Of a stretch of 64,000 nucleotides of DNA, positions 9,020 through 18,991 are shown one piece after another. Each line of letters opens with the position of its first letter. The first letter of the stretch is position 1. Both the position numbers and the translations under genes were made by a program. Source of the DNA: Pseudomonas sp. IPO3778 (GTDB taxonomy: Bacteria; Pseudomonadota; Gammaproteobacteria; Pseudomonadales; Pseudomonadaceae); the NCBI RefSeq assembly GCF_013386825.1, contig NZ_JACARC010000027.1, forward strand, positions 154,788-218,787, written 5' to 3'. The notes under the pieces were generated by a model that ran no database searches, had not been told where the DNA came from, and saw only the letters and a list, made by a program, of their open reading frames with translations.

Positions 9020-10432
9020 ATGTCGTCATCTATTCGTAAATCCAACCATTCAGACGCATTGACCCGCCTGGCTCAAGCCGTGGCGGTGGCTGTGTCCGCT
9101 ACTCTGGCGGGCTGCCAATCGACCCATTTTGCCGCACAATCCACCGTGCAACCCAAGCCAAACCTTACCGCCAAGATCAAGCAAAAACCCCTTTGGCTCT
9201 CAGAGAAGCCAAGCCCGGAAGTGCCCCAGGATGTCTGGGAACGCATGCGCCGGGGCTTTCAATTGCAGGACGGGCTGGGCGTCAACCCGCGCATTGAACA
9301 GCAACGACTGTGGTTTGCCAGTAACCCTTCTTTTCTTGAGAACGCCGGCGAACGCGGCAGCCTCTACATTCATTACATCGTCGAACGCCTTGAAGAACGC
9401 AACATGCCCCTGGAGCTGGCGCTGTTGCCAGTGATTGAAAGCGCCTACAACCCGATGGCCTATTCCCGCAGCGATGCGGTCGGCCTGTGGCAGTTCGTTC
9501 CCGCCACCGGGCGCTACTTCAACCTGCGCCAGACCCGCGCCTACGACGGCCGCCGCGACATCACCGCCTCCACCACCGCCGCCCTGGACTACCTGACACG
9601 CCTGCATGACATGTTCAACGGCGACTGGCTGCTGGCCCTGGCAGCTTACAACGCAGGTGAAGGCACGGTCAGCCGGGCCATCGAGCGTAACGAGAAGCTC
9701 GGCTTGCCCACAGACTACTGGAACCTGCCACTGCCCCAGGAAACCAAGGACTACGTGCCCAAGTTCCTGGCGCTGTCCCAGGTGGTGCTGACCCCCGAGG
9801 CCTACGGCGTCAACCTCAGCCCGATTGCCAACACGCCTTACTTTGAAGTGGTCGAAGTCAACACGAGCATGGACCTGTCACGGGTCGCCGCGCTGGCCGA
9901 GATCGACGAAGACGAACTGTTCCAGCTCAACCCGGCCCTGAAGCAGCGCACCACCCTGGACGGCCCGCAGCATTTGCTGGTGCCTACCTCCAAGGCGCAG
10001 TTGCTGGCCAGCAGCCTTTCGGCGATGAAGCCGGAAGAATTGCTGAGCATGCGCCCGAAAAAGCCGGTGTTCGACGACGTTGAGCACAAGGCCATTGCCG
10101 GTCGCACGCGCAACTACAAGGTGCGCAGCGGCGACAACCTGACGCTGATCGCCAAGGCCAACAAAGTCGACGTACATGACCTGCAGCGCTGGAACAAGCT
10201 CAATGGGCAGGGGCTGAAAGTCGGCCAGACCCTGGTGATGCAGGACACCCGCAAGCTGGTGGCCAAGGCTGACAGTAAGAAGCCAGTGCAGTACAAGGTC
10301 AAGAAAGGCGACTCGCTGTACATCGTCGCCAAGCGCTTCAACGTCGAGATGCAACATCTCAAGCGCTGGAACCCGCGCACTGGCCAGGCGCTGAAGCCCG
10401 GGCAGATGCTGGTGGTTTCCGGGCCTAGATAA
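9020..10432 (+). CDS. mltD: Membrane-bound lytic murein transglycosylase D
   Basis: Outer-membrane lipoprotein that cleaves peptidoglycan glycan strands non-hydrolytically. The 470-aa product starts with a lipoprotein signal ending in the lipobox LAGC (residues 29-32), then a transglycosylase SLT domain with catalytic Glu in LLPVIESAYNP and the AVGLWQFVPATG and ALAAYNAGEG motifs. Two LysM peptidoglycan-binding repeats are near the C-terminus (YKVRSGDNLTLIAK and YKVKKGDSLYIVAK). It follows gloB, as in P. aeruginosa. The ribosome site is weak. A REPIN follows directly after the stop. Confidence 0.95.
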   Translation: MSSSIRKSNHSDALTRLAQAVAVAVSATLAGCQSTHFAAQSTVQPKPNLTAKIKQKPLWLSEKPSPEVPQDVWERMRRGFQLQDGLGVNPRIEQQRLWFASNPSFLENAGERGSLYIHYIVERLEERNMPLELALLPVIESAYNPMAYSRSDAVGLWQFVPATGRYFNLRQTRAYDGRRDITASTTAALDYLTRLHDMFNGDWLLALAAYNAGEGTVSRAIERNEKLGLPTDYWNLPLPQETKDYVPKFLALSQVVLTPEAYGVNLSPIANTPYFEVVEVNTSMDLSRVAALAEIDEDELFQLNPALKQRTTLDGPQHLLVPTSKAQLLASSLSAMKPEELLSMRPKKPVFDDVEHKAIAGRTRNYKVRSGDNLTLIAKANKVDVHDLQRWNKLNGQGLKVGQTLVMQDTRKLVAKADSKKPVQYKVKKGDSLYIVAKRFNVEMQHLKRWNPRTGQALKPGQMLVVSGPR

Positions 10433-10444
10433 CACCGCAAACCC

Positions 10445-10544
10445 TGTAGGAGCGAGCTTGCTCGCGAAAAACGCAAGGGCACCGCGTTAATTCAGAATGC
10501 CAGCGTTATCGTTGGCGTCCTTCGCGAGCAAGCGCGCTCCTACA
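10445..10544. repeat. REPIN (paired inverted REP sequences), 100 bp
   Basis: The arm TGTAGGAGCGAGCTTGCTCG opens the element and its approximate reverse complement, ending CGCGCTCCTACA, closes it. Total length is exactly 100 bases, the same as the copies at 28691 and 35523. The interior also resembles those copies. It lies between mltD and the first yej binding-protein gene and may form a strong RNA hairpin. Confidence 0.85.
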
Positions 10545-10652
10545 GGTTTAATCGATCCTCAGTCCCTCCCACGGCACCGGCCTTTTTCCAATCGGAACAA
10601 GCTGTTACTGTACGGCTCATAAAGCCCAAGCCGCCTGGATCGGATCTCTGAC

Positions 10653-12482
10653 TTGAAGCGTCCCCTCCTTCTACTAATAAGTCTGGCCTTGAGCTTTTCC
10701 GCGAACGCGACCATCACCGAGAGCCACGGTTATGCGCAGTTCGGCACGCTCAAGTACCCGGCCAAATTCACCCACTTCGACTGGGTAAACCCCGCAGCGC
10801 CGAAAGGCGGTACCTTGCGGGTCATGGCGTTTGGCACGTTCGACACCCTGAACCCCTACACATTCAAGGGCTCCAGCCCGGTCTCCACCGCCAACTTCCT
10901 GCAATACGGGGTCAACGAGCTCAACGAGCCGTTGATGGTCGGCACCGGCCAGTACGCCCCGTCCGGCGATGAACCGACGTCCAGCTACGGCCTGATTGCC
11001 CAATCGGTGGAATACAGCGAAGACCGCAGTTGGGTGGTGTTCAACCTGCGCCCCGAGGCGCGCTTCCACGATGGCAAACCGATTACCGCCTACGACGTGG
11101 CGTTTTCCTATCGCACGCTGCTGACCGAAGGCCACCCGCAGTACCGCACCAACCTGCAGGAAGTGGCCCGGGTCGACATTCTCAACCGCCATCGCATTCG
11201 TTTCGTGTTCAAGCGCGCGGGTAACCCGTTGCTGATCCTGCGCCTGGGCGAACTGCCGGTGTTGCCCCAGCATTACTGGAAAAACCGTGACTTCAAGGCC
11301 ACCACCTTCGAGCCGCCGCTGGGAAGCGGCCCTTACCGCATCACAAAGGTCTCGCCGGGACGCCAACTGGTGTTCGAACGGGTCAAGGATTACTGGGGCA
11401 AGGACCTGGCGGTCAACCGTGGTTTCTATAACTACGACAAGGTCGAGGTGGAGTTTTACCGCGACAGCGACGTGGCTTTCGAGGCATTCAAGGCCGGCGA
11501 GTTCGATATCTATATCGAGCATCAGGCCAAGAACTGGGCCAATGGCTACAACTTCCCGGCGGTCAACCGTGGCGATGTGATCAAGGCGCAGATCGCCCAC
11601 CAGATCCCGACCCAGAGCCAGGGCCTGTTCATGAACAGCCGGCGCCCGACCTTCAGCCAGGCCAAGGTCCGCGAAGCGTTGGGCTTGATGTTCGATTTCG
11701 AGTGGACCAACCGCACGCTGTTCAGCGGCGCCTATAAACGCACCCTCAGCTATTACCCCAACAGCGAGTTCTCTGCCACCGGCGTGCCTACCGGCCATGA
11801 ATGGCTGATGCTCTCGCCCTATCGCGACCAGTTGCCGGCCAACCTGTTTACCCAGCCCTTCAGCCTGCCCCAGACCGACGGACGCGGTATCCCCCGGGAA
11901 ACCCTGCGCCGCGCCCTCGCGCTGCTGGCCGATGCCGGCTGGAAGCTGTCCGGTCAGCGCCTGCTCAACAGTGACGGGCAGCCCCTGCGGCTGGAGATCC
12001 TGCTGGTCAATCCAAACCTGGAGCGCATCCTGCAACCCTATGTCGAGAATCTGACAAGCATCGGCGTTGACGCCCGCTTGCGCACCGTAGACCGCGCACA
12101 GTACAAACAACGCCTCGATCAGTTCGACTTCGACATGATTCTGATGACCCTTAACCAGACCCTCAGCCCCGGCCTTGAACAGTGGCAGTACTTCCATTCC
12201 AGCCAGGCGGGGATCAAAGGCAGCAAGAATTACGCAGGCATCGCCAACCCGGTGGTCGACCATCTGCTGGAACAGCTGCTGGCGGCGCAAACCCGTGAAG
12301 AACAATTGGCCGCCGGCCGGGCGCTCGACCGCGTGCTGCTGTGGCAGCACTACAGTATTCCCAACTGGTACCTCAACTATCATCGCCTGGCGTACCGCAA
12401 CCGGTTCGCCTTCGTTACCACGCCGCCCTACAGCCTGGGCCTGAGCGCATGGTGGCTGAAAGCTTCGGAGAAAGCCCAATGA
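10653..12482 (+). CDS. Extracellular peptide-binding protein of the Yej importer (first copy)
   Basis: Periplasmic binding protein of 609 aa, SBP_bac_5 family, YejA-like; in E. coli the Yej system imports oligopeptides including microcin C. The start is TTG at 10653, which gives a signal peptide of about 20 residues ending SANA. Family motifs include YPAKFTHFDWVNP, APKGGTLR, ARFHDGKPI and GSGPYRI. A second, related binding-protein gene follows with a 4-base overlap (ATGA at 12479-12482). The two proteins share the same layout throughout, so they are tandem paralogues that probably widen substrate range. It is the first gene of a five-gene operon. Confidence 0.93.
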   Translation: MKRPLLLLISLALSFSANATITESHGYAQFGTLKYPAKFTHFDWVNPAAPKGGTLRVMAFGTFDTLNPYTFKGSSPVSTANFLQYGVNELNEPLMVGTGQYAPSGDEPTSSYGLIAQSVEYSEDRSWVVFNLRPEARFHDGKPITAYDVAFSYRTLLTEGHPQYRTNLQEVARVDILNRHRIRFVFKRAGNPLLILRLGELPVLPQHYWKNRDFKATTFEPPLGSGPYRITKVSPGRQLVFERVKDYWGKDLAVNRGFYNYDKVEVEFYRDSDVAFEAFKAGEFDIYIEHQAKNWANGYNFPAVNRGDVIKAQIAHQIPTQSQGLFMNSRRPTFSQAKVREALGLMFDFEWTNRTLFSGAYKRTLSYYPNSEFSATGVPTGHEWLMLSPYRDQLPANLFTQPFSLPQTDGRGIPRETLRRALALLADAGWKLSGQRLLNSDGQPLRLEILLVNPNLERILQPYVENLTSIGVDARLRTVDRAQYKQRLDQFDFDMILMTLNQTLSPGLEQWQYFHSSQAGIKGSKNYAGIANPVVDHLLEQLLAAQTREEQLAAGRALDRVLLWQHYSIPNWYLNYHRLAYRNRFAFVTTPPYSLGLSAWWLKASEKAQ

Positions 12483-14317
12483 TACCTTTGCGTACTGCAT
12501 TCCTTGGCGGCCTGCTGTTTTGCGCCACCGCCAGCGCGGCCCCGCAACATGCCCTGACCCTCTACAACGAACCGCCCAAGTACCCCGCCGACTTCAAGCA
12601 TGTCGACTACGTCAACCCGGATGCACCCAAGGGCGGGACGTTCCGCGAGTCCAGCATGGGCGGCTTCGACAGCCTCAACCCGTTTATCAGCAAGGGCGTA
12701 CCGGCCGACAACATCGGCCTGATCTACGACACCCTTGCCCAGCAAAGCCTGGACGAACCCATCACCGAATACGGCCTGGTGGCCGGCAAGATCGAAAAGG
12801 CCCCGGACAACAGCTGGGTACGCTTCTACATCCGTCCCGAAGCGCGCTTCCACGACGGCCACCCGATCCGCGCCGAAGACGTGGTGTTCAGCTTCCAGAC
12901 GCTGATGAAAGACGGCTCCCCTATCTACAAAACCTACTACGCCGACGTCGATGAAGTGGTCGCCGAGGACCCGCTGCGGGTGCTGTTCAAGTTCAAGCGC
13001 ACCAACAACCGCGAACTGCCGCTGATCCTCGGGCAACTGACGGTATTGCCCAAGCATTACTGGGAAACCCGCGATTTTTCCAAGGGCAACCTGGAGATTC
13101 CATTGGGCAGCGGCCCGTACAAGGTGGCCGAGGTCAAGGCCGGGCGTTCCATCCGCTATGAGCGGGTCAAGGATTACTGGGCCAAGGACCTGCCGATCAA
13201 CAAGGGCTTCTACAACTTCGATTACCGCGTCACCGATTACTACCGCGACAACACGGTGGCCCTCGAAGCACTCAAGGCCGGGCAGTTCGATTACTGGCTG
13301 GAAATCAGCGCGAAAAACTGGGCCAACGCCTACAACACCCCCGCCGTTGCCGAAGGCCGCCTGATCAAGGAAGAAATCCCCAACGGCAACCCCACCGGGA
13401 TGCAGGGTTTCGTGTTCAACCTCCGTAAACCGATGTTCCAGGACGTACGGGTACGCAAGGCCATCAGCCTGCTGCTGGACTTCGAATGGAGCAACAAGCA
13501 ACTGTTCAACGGCGCCTACACCCGCAGCCGCAGCTATTTTGAAAACTCCGAGATGGCCGCCACCGGCCTGCCCGGCCCGGACGAGCTGGCGATTCTTGAA
13601 CCGCTGCGAGACAAAGTCCCGCCCCAGGTCTTTACCGAAGCCTTCGAGCCCTCGAAGACCGACGCCAGCGGCATGATCCGCACCCAGCAGCGCGAGGCCT
13701 ACCAACTGCTGAAAGAGGCCGGCTGGAAGATCGTCGACGACAAGATGGTGGACACCACCGGTAAACCGGTGACCATCGAGTTCCTGCTGGCCCAGACCGA
13801 GTTCGAACGCATCCTGCTGCCGTTCAAGCGCAACCTCGCAGACTTGGGGATTGACCTGGTGATTCGCCGGGTGGATATCTCGCAGTACATCAACCGCATC
13901 CGCTCCCGGGATTTCGACATGGTGGTGGGCAGCTTCCCGCAATCCTCCTCGCCAGGTAACGAGCAACGTGAGTACTGGAAATCGTCCAGCGCCGACAAGC
14001 CCGGCAGCCGCAACTACATCGGCCTGAAAGACCCGGCCATCGATCAACTGGTGGAAGAACTCATCGACTCCGACTCGCGCAAGAGCCTGGTGGCCCACGC
14101 CAAGGCCCTGGACCGCGTGCTGCAGTTCGGCTACTACGTGATCCCCAACTGGCACATCAAGACCTTCCGCGTGGCGTACTGGGACCACCTCGGCCATCCA
14201 AAAGTATCACCGCGGTATGACGTCGGCACCGCCACCTGGTGGAGCAAACCCGACGCCAAGCCTGCGGTAACCGTGGACACCAACCAGACCGCCGATCCGG
14301 CGAGCGGGGGCGACTGA
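12479..14317 (+). CDS. yejA: Extracellular peptide-binding protein of the Yej importer (second copy)
   Basis: Second YejA-like periplasmic binding protein, 612 aa, with signal peptide ending ASAAP. The same motifs as its upstream paralogue are visible: [37 protein letters not shown] and the [11 protein letters not shown] region. The ATG at 12479 overlaps the previous stop; a longer in-frame extension upstream has no support. The stop is one base before yejB. The protein presents peptides to the YejB-YejE membrane channel. A C-terminal tail of about 20 residues ([13 protein letters not shown]) extends past the usual end. Confidence 0.93.
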   Translation: MIPLRTAFLGGLLFCATASAAPQHALTLYNEPPKYPADFKHVDYVNPDAPKGGTFRESSMGGFDSLNPFISKGVPADNIGLIYDTLAQQSLDEPITEYGLVAGKIEKAPDNSWVRFYIRPEARFHDGHPIRAEDVVFSFQTLMKDGSPIYKTYYADVDEVVAEDPLRVLFKFKRTNNRELPLILGQLTVLPKHYWETRDFSKGNLEIPLGSGPYKVAEVKAGRSIRYERVKDYWAKDLPINKGFYNFDYRVTDYYRDNTVALEALKAGQFDYWLEISAKNWANAYNTPAVAEGRLIKEEIPNGNPTGMQGFVFNLRKPMFQDVRVRKAISLLLDFEWSNKQLFNGAYTRSRSYFENSEMAATGLPGPDELAILEPLRDKVPPQVFTEAFEPSKTDASGMIRTQQREAYQLLKEAGWKIVDDKMVDTTGKPVTIEFLLAQTEFERILLPFKRNLADLGIDLVIRRVDISQYINRIRSRDFDMVVGSFPQSSSPGNEQREYWKSSSADKPGSRNYIGLKDPAIDQLVEELIDSDSRKSLVAHAKALDRVLQFGYYVIPNWHIKTFRVAYWDHLGHPKVSPRYDVGTATWWSKPDAKPAVTVDTNQTADPASGGD

Positions 14318-14318
14318 G

Positions 14319-15392
14319 ATGCTGGCCTATATTGTTCGCCGATTGCTGCTGATTATCCCGACCCTGTTCGGTATTTTGCTGATCAACTTTGTGATCATCC
14401 AGGCCGCCCCGGGTGGCCCGGTGGAGCAGATGATCGCCAAGCTCGAAGGCTTTGAAGGCGCCACCAGCCGTATCGCCGGCGGGGGTGCCGAAGTCTCGGT
14501 GGCCGGCTCCAGCTACCGCGGCGCCCAGGGCCTGGACCCGGCGCTGGTGAAGGAAATCGAAAAGATGTACGGCTTCGACAAATCGGCGCCGGAACGTTTG
14601 TGGATCATGGTCAAGAACTACGCCCGGCTGGACTTTGGCGACAGCTTCTTCCGTGACGCCAAGGTCATCGACCTGATCAAGGAAAAGATGCCGGTGTCCA
14701 TCTCCCTCGGGCTGTGGAGCACGCTGATCATGTACCTGGTGTCGATCCCGCTGGGGATCGCCAAGGCCACGCGACACGGCAGCCATTTCGACGTATGGAC
14801 CAGCTCGGCGATCATCGTCGGCTACGCGATCCCGGCGTTCCTGTTTGCGATCCTGCTGATCGTGGTGTTCGCCGGCGGCAGTTATTTCGACTGGTTTCCG
14901 CTGCGGGGGCTCACCTCCAACAACTTCGACGAGTTGAGCTGGGGCGGCAAGATCCTCGATTACTTCTGGCACCTGGCCCTGCCCGTCACCGCCCTGGTGA
15001 TCGGCAACTTCGCCACCATGACCCTGCTCACCAAAAACAGCTTCCTCGACGAGATCAACAAGCAATACGTGGTCACCGCCAAGGCCAAGGGCCTGACCAA
15101 CCACCGCGTGCTGTACGGCCATGTGTTTCGCAACGCGATGCTGCTGGTGATTGCCGGCTTTCCGTCGGCGTTTATCGGCATCTTCTTTACCGGCTCGTTG
15201 CTGGTGGAAGTGATCTTCTCCCTCGACGGCCTGGGCCTGATGAGCTTTGAAGCGGCGATCAACCGCGACTACCCGGTGGTGTTCGGCACGCTGTTTATCT
15301 TCACCCTGCTGGGGCTGGTGGTGAAGCTGATCGGCGACCTCACCTACACCCTGGTCGATCCGCGCATCGACTTCGCCAGCCGGGAGCATTGA
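14319..15392 (+). CDS. yejB: Yej peptide ABC transporter permease B
   Basis: Inner-membrane permease of 357 aa. It begins with a membrane helix ([20 protein letters not shown]), has a periplasmic segment of about 90 residues with the [12 protein letters not shown] region, and then the BPD_transp_1 domain with several helices and the EAA loop near [23 protein letters not shown]. It pairs with YejE to form the channel. It follows the binding protein by one base and precedes yejE by one base, so it is part of one transcript. Confidence 0.95.
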   Translation: MLAYIVRRLLLIIPTLFGILLINFVIIQAAPGGPVEQMIAKLEGFEGATSRIAGGGAEVSVAGSSYRGAQGLDPALVKEIEKMYGFDKSAPERLWIMVKNYARLDFGDSFFRDAKVIDLIKEKMPVSISLGLWSTLIMYLVSIPLGIAKATRHGSHFDVWTSSAIIVGYAIPAFLFAILLIVVFAGGSYFDWFPLRGLTSNNFDELSWGGKILDYFWHLALPVTALVIGNFATMTLLTKNSFLDEINKQYVVTAKAKGLTNHRVLYGHVFRNAMLLVIAGFPSAFIGIFFTGSLLVEVIFSLDGLGLMSFEAAINRDYPVVFGTLFIFTLLGLVVKLIGDLTYTLVDPRIDFASREH

Positions 15393-15393
15393 G

Positions 15394-16413
15394 ATGAATC
15401 TATCCCCCCTCAATCGTCGCCGGTTCGAGCGCTTCAAGGCCAACAAACGTGGCTGGTGGTCGCTGTGGCTGTTCCTGATCCTGTTCGGCCTGAGCCTGGG
15501 CGCCGAGTTGATTGCCAACGACAAACCGCTGGCGGTGCACTACGACGGCGACTGGTATTTCCCGGCTCTCAAGCGCTACCCCGAGACCACCTTCGGCGGC
15601 GAATTCCCGCTGGAAGCCAACTACAAAAGCCCCTACATCCAGGAGCTGCTCAAGGCCAAGGACGCCTGGACCTTGTGGGCACCGATCCCGTTCAGCTACC
15701 AGAGCATCAACTACGACCTGAAGGTTCCGGCGCCGGCACCGCCGTCACGGGACAACCTGCTGGGCACCGATGACCAGGGCCGCGATGTGCTGGCACGGGT
15801 GATCTACGGCTTCCGGATTTCCGTGCTGTTTGCCCTGACGCTGACGGTACTCAGCTCGATCATCGGCGTGATCGCCGGCGCCTTGCAGGGTTTCTACGGC
15901 GGCTGGGTCGACCTGGCCGGCCAGCGGTTCCTGGAAATCTGGTCCGGCTTGCCGGTGCTGTACCTGCTGATCATCCTCGCCAGTTTCGTGCAGCCCAATT
16001 TCTGGTGGCTGCTGGGGATCATGCTGCTGTTCTCCTGGATGAGCCTGGTGGACGTGGTGCGCGCCGAGTTCCTGCGCGGGCGTAACCTGGAATACGTGCG
16101 GGCGGCCCGGGCGCTGGGGATGCAGAACGGCGCGATCATGTTCCGCCATATCCTGCCCAACGCCATGGTCTCCACCATGACCTTCATGCCCTTCATCCTC
16201 ACCGGTGCCATCGGCACCCTCACCGCCCTGGACTTCCTGGGCTTTGGCCTGCCCGCCGGTTCGCCATCCCTGGGTGAACTGGTGGCCCAGGGCAAATCCA
16301 ACCTGCAAGCGCCGTGGCTGGGCATCAGTGCCTTTGCCGTGCTGGCGATCATGTTGAGTTTGCTGGTGTTTATCGGCGAGTCCGCTCGCGATGCCTTCGA
16401 CCCGAGGAAATGA
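15394..16413 (+). CDS. yejE: Yej peptide ABC transporter permease E
   Basis: Second inner-membrane permease, 339 aa. A cytoplasmic N-terminus (RRRFERFKANKRGWWS) leads into a first helix, then a periplasmic stretch with the family-typical YFPALKRYPETTFGG and an LGTDDQGRDVLARVIYG motif, then the transport domain with EAA loop YVRAARALGMQNGAIMFRHI. It is flanked at one-base distance by yejB and yejF. The long periplasmic insert is normal for YejE. Confidence 0.95.
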   Translation: MNLSPLNRRRFERFKANKRGWWSLWLFLILFGLSLGAELIANDKPLAVHYDGDWYFPALKRYPETTFGGEFPLEANYKSPYIQELLKAKDAWTLWAPIPFSYQSINYDLKVPAPAPPSRDNLLGTDDQGRDVLARVIYGFRISVLFALTLTVLSSIIGVIAGALQGFYGGWVDLAGQRFLEIWSGLPVLYLLIILASFVQPNFWWLLGIMLLFSWMSLVDVVRAEFLRGRNLEYVRAARALGMQNGAIMFRHILPNAMVSTMTFMPFILTGAIGTLTALDFLGFGLPAGSPSLGELVAQGKSNLQAPWLGISAFAVLAIMLSLLVFIGESARDAFDPRK

Positions 16414-16414
16414 G

Positions 16415-18028
16415 ATGAATCAGGACAATCTGATCGAAGTCCGCGACCTCTCTGTCGAGTTCGTCGTAGGCAACAGCCACCAGCGGGTGGTGAACAACGT
16501 CAGCTTCGATATCAAGCGCGGCGAAACCCTGGCGCTGGTGGGCGAAAGCGGCTCCGGCAAGTCGGTGACGGCGCACTCGATCCTGCGCCTGCTGCCCTAC
16601 CCGCTGGCCCGTCACCCTTCCGGGACCATCCAGTACGCCAATAACGATTTGCTGACGATGAAAGAAAAAACCATCCGGCATATTCGCGGCAACCGGGTGG
16701 CGATGATTTTCCAGGAGCCGATGACCTCGCTGAACCCGCTGCACTCCATCGAGAAGCAGATCAACGAAGTGCTCGGCCTGCACAAGGGGCTGACCGGCAA
16801 AATCGCCACCCAGCGCACCCTGGAGTTGCTGGAACTGGTGGGCATCCCCGAGCCCCACAAGCGCCTCAAGGCCCTGCCTCACGAACTGTCCGGCGGCCAG
16901 CGCCAGCGGGTGATGATCGCCATGGCCCTGGCCAATGAGCCTGAACTGCTGATTGCAGACGAGCCGACCACGGCGCTCGATGTCACCGTACAGTTGAAAA
17001 TTCTGGAGTTGCTCAAGGAATTGCAGGCGCGCCTGGGCATGGCCTTGCTGCTGATCAGCCACGACTTGAACCTGGTCAGGCGCATTGCCCACCGGGTCTG
17101 TGTGATGCAAAAAGGCTGCATCGTCGAGCAGGCCGAGTGCGAAACCCTGTTCCAGTCACCCCAACATCCGTACACCCAGGAACTGCTGGCGGCCGAGCCC
17201 AGCGGCGGGCCTGCCACCAATGCAATCGGTCCGCCGTTGCTGGAAGTCGAGGACCTGAAGGTCTGGTTCCCGATCAAGAAAGGCTTCTTGCGCAACACCA
17301 TCGATTACGTCAAGGCCGTGGATGGCATCAACTTCAGCCTGCCCCAAGGCCAGACACTGGGCATTGTTGGTGAAAGCGGCTCGGGCAAATCCACCCTGGG
17401 CCTGGCGATTTTGCGGCTGATTGCCAGCAAGGGCGGCATCCGCTTTGAAGGCCATCAGATGGATAAGCTGAGCCAGCAACAGGTGCGCCCGCTGCGCCGG
17501 GAAATGCAGGTGGTGTTCCAGGACCCGTTCGGCAGCCTGAGCCCGCGCATGTGCGTGAGCGAGATCGTCGGCGAAGGCCTGCGCATCCACAAGATGGGCA
17601 CTGCGGCCGAACAGGAAGCGGCGATTATTGCCGCGCTCAAGGAAGTGGGCCTGGACCCGGAGGCCCGCAATCGCTACCCCCACGAATTCTCCGGCGGCCA
17701 ACGCCAGCGCATCGCCATCGCCCGGGCTTTGGTGCTCAAGCCCCGGCTGATATTGCTGGATGAACCGACCTCGGCCCTCGACCGCACCGTGCAGCGCCAG
17801 GTGGTGGAGCTGCTGCGCAACCTGCAGACCAAGTACAACCTGACCTACCTGTTCATCAGCCACGACCTGGCAGTGGTCAAGGCCTTGAGTCACCAGTTGA
17901 TGGTGGTCAAGCATGGGCAAGCAGTGGAACAAGGGGATGCACCGGCGATCTTCGCCAACCCCCAGCATGCCTATACGCGGCAATTGCTGGAGGCAGCGTT
18001 TCTGGTGCCCAGCCCTGATCCGGCCTGA
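16415..18028 (+). CDS. yejF: Yej peptide ABC transporter fused ATP-binding protein
   Basis: Tandem ATPase of 537 aa that drives YejB-YejE. Two complete nucleotide-binding domains are visible, each with Walker A (GESGSGKSV about residue 45; GESGSGKST about 320), signature ([17 protein letters not shown]) and Walker B ([20 protein letters not shown]). An oligopeptide-type linker ([12 protein letters not shown]) joins the halves. The ATG at 16415 is one base after the yejE stop. It ends the operon; 7 bases later a convergent SDR gene ends. In P. aeruginosa fabI lies beyond yejF, so the local order differs here. Confidence 0.95.
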   Translation: MNQDNLIEVRDLSVEFVVGNSHQRVVNNVSFDIKRGETLALVGESGSGKSVTAHSILRLLPYPLARHPSGTIQYANNDLLTMKEKTIRHIRGNRVAMIFQEPMTSLNPLHSIEKQINEVLGLHKGLTGKIATQRTLELLELVGIPEPHKRLKALPHELSGGQRQRVMIAMALANEPELLIADEPTTALDVTVQLKILELLKELQARLGMALLLISHDLNLVRRIAHRVCVMQKGCIVEQAECETLFQSPQHPYTQELLAAEPSGGPATNAIGPPLLEVEDLKVWFPIKKGFLRNTIDYVKAVDGINFSLPQGQTLGIVGESGSGKSTLGLAILRLIASKGGIRFEGHQMDKLSQQQVRPLRREMQVVFQDPFGSLSPRMCVSEIVGEGLRIHKMGTAAEQEAAIIAALKEVGLDPEARNRYPHEFSGGQRQRIAIARALVLKPRLILLDEPTSALDRTVQRQVVELLRNLQTKYNLTYLFISHDLAVVKALSHQLMVVKHGQAVEQGDAPAIFANPQHAYTRQLLEAAFLVPSPDPA

Positions 18029-18035
18029 CGGACGC

Positions 18036-18881
18036 TTAAAAATCGGTTGAGGCCGACAACTCACGCCAGGCGTCGGTCTCTTCCTTGACGTAAGCCAGCT
18101 TGCCCTCAATCGCCTGCAACGTATCAGTGCCCAGTGCCAGGCGCATGGGCGGGTGCGGCGCTTCTACCAATTTGATCATGGCCACTGCCAGTAGCTCCGG
18201 GTTACCCGGTTGCTGCTGGTTGTAGACCTTGGCCAGCTTGCGCACCTCCCCAGAGGTGGCGGCGTAGTCTTCAATGACCAGGGGCGACTCCACCAGGGAG
18301 TTACCGTCCAGGAAGTCGGTACGGAAGTATCCCGGCTCCACCACGGTGACCTTGACGCCCAAGGGGGCGAGTTCTGCGTGCAGCGCCTCACTCAAACCCT
18401 CGACGGCAAACTTGGTCGAGCAATAGGTGCCAAATCCAGCACCGGAGCGGAAGCCGCCCACCGACGAGATATTGATCACATGCCCACTGCGCGCCTGGCG
18501 CATGAACGGCAATACACCCCGCGTGACGTTAAGCAGGCCGAACACGTTGGTTTCATACAGCCGACGAATCTCATCGGCAGACGCCTCCTCCACCGCACCC
18601 AACAAGCCGAAACCGGCGTTATTGACCAGCACATCGATACGCCCGAAGTGCTCGACTGCGGCGCGGGCCACGTCAGCGGCCTGGGATTCATGGGTCACAT
18701 CCAGTTGCACCGCCAGCAAGCCGGGCTGCTCGCCAAATCGTTCAATCACCGCTTGAGCATTGCGGGCCGTCGCCACTACCGCGTCGCCGTGGGCCAGCGC
18801 CGCCGCGACGATTTTTGCGCCGATGCCCCGGGAAGCCCCGGTCACCAGCCAAACACGCTTGAAGGAATGTGCCGTTGTCAT
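18036..18881 (-). CDS. SDR family oxidoreductase
   Basis: Short-chain dehydrogenase/reductase of 281 aa. It has the NADP-type Rossmann motif TGASRGIG near residue 14, NNAG, the catalytic NISSVGG-YCSTKFAVEG arrangement (S, Y and K all present) and a PGYFRTDFL segment, the pattern of the 'classical' SDRs often annotated as oxidoreductase/retinol dehydrogenase-like. The start at 18881 begins MTTAHSFKR; a 42-codon longer reading has no support. A LysR gene diverges from it, and that regulator is its likely controller. The substrate is unknown. Confidence 0.88.
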   Translation of the reverse strand: MTTAHSFKRVWLVTGASRGIGAKIVAAALAHGDAVVATARNAQAVIERFGEQPGLLAVQLDVTHESQAADVARAAVEHFGRIDVLVNNAGFGLLGAVEEASADEIRRLYETNVFGLLNVTRGVLPFMRQARSGHVINISSVGGFRSGAGFGTYCSTKFAVEGLSEALHAELAPLGVKVTVVEPGYFRTDFLDGNSLVESPLVIEDYAATSGEVRKLAKVYNQQQPGNPELLAVAMIKLVEAPHPPMRLALGTDTLQAIEGKLAYVKEETDAWRELSASTDF

Positions 18882-18961
18882 GATCCGTACCTGATGGAGT
18901 GAAAGTGAGGTAAAGGTACGCCTCCGCATTAGCCTGAAAAACCCGCTCGTGCTACAAGCAC

Positions 18962-18980
18962 TATGAATCTGAATTTCATA
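18962..18980. promoter_or_regulatory. Candidate LysR operator TATGAA-N7-TTCATA
   Basis: A perfect 6-bp inverted repeat with a 7-base spacer in the 110-base gap between the divergent SDR and LysR genes, 12 bases upstream of the LysR start. Its position and symmetry suit LysR autoregulation and control of the SDR gene. Confidence 0.4.
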
Positions 18981-18991
18981 ATGGAAATCCG

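Noticed and set aside
10674..12500. A very long open frame antisense to the first yej binding-protein gene (608 codons).
   Set aside because: It mirrors the sense gene's GC-rich codon pattern, has no recognisable domain, and the sense strand has a clear SBP family protein. Similar long antisense frames at 12428-14197, 14157-15524 and 30086-31504 were dropped for the same reason.
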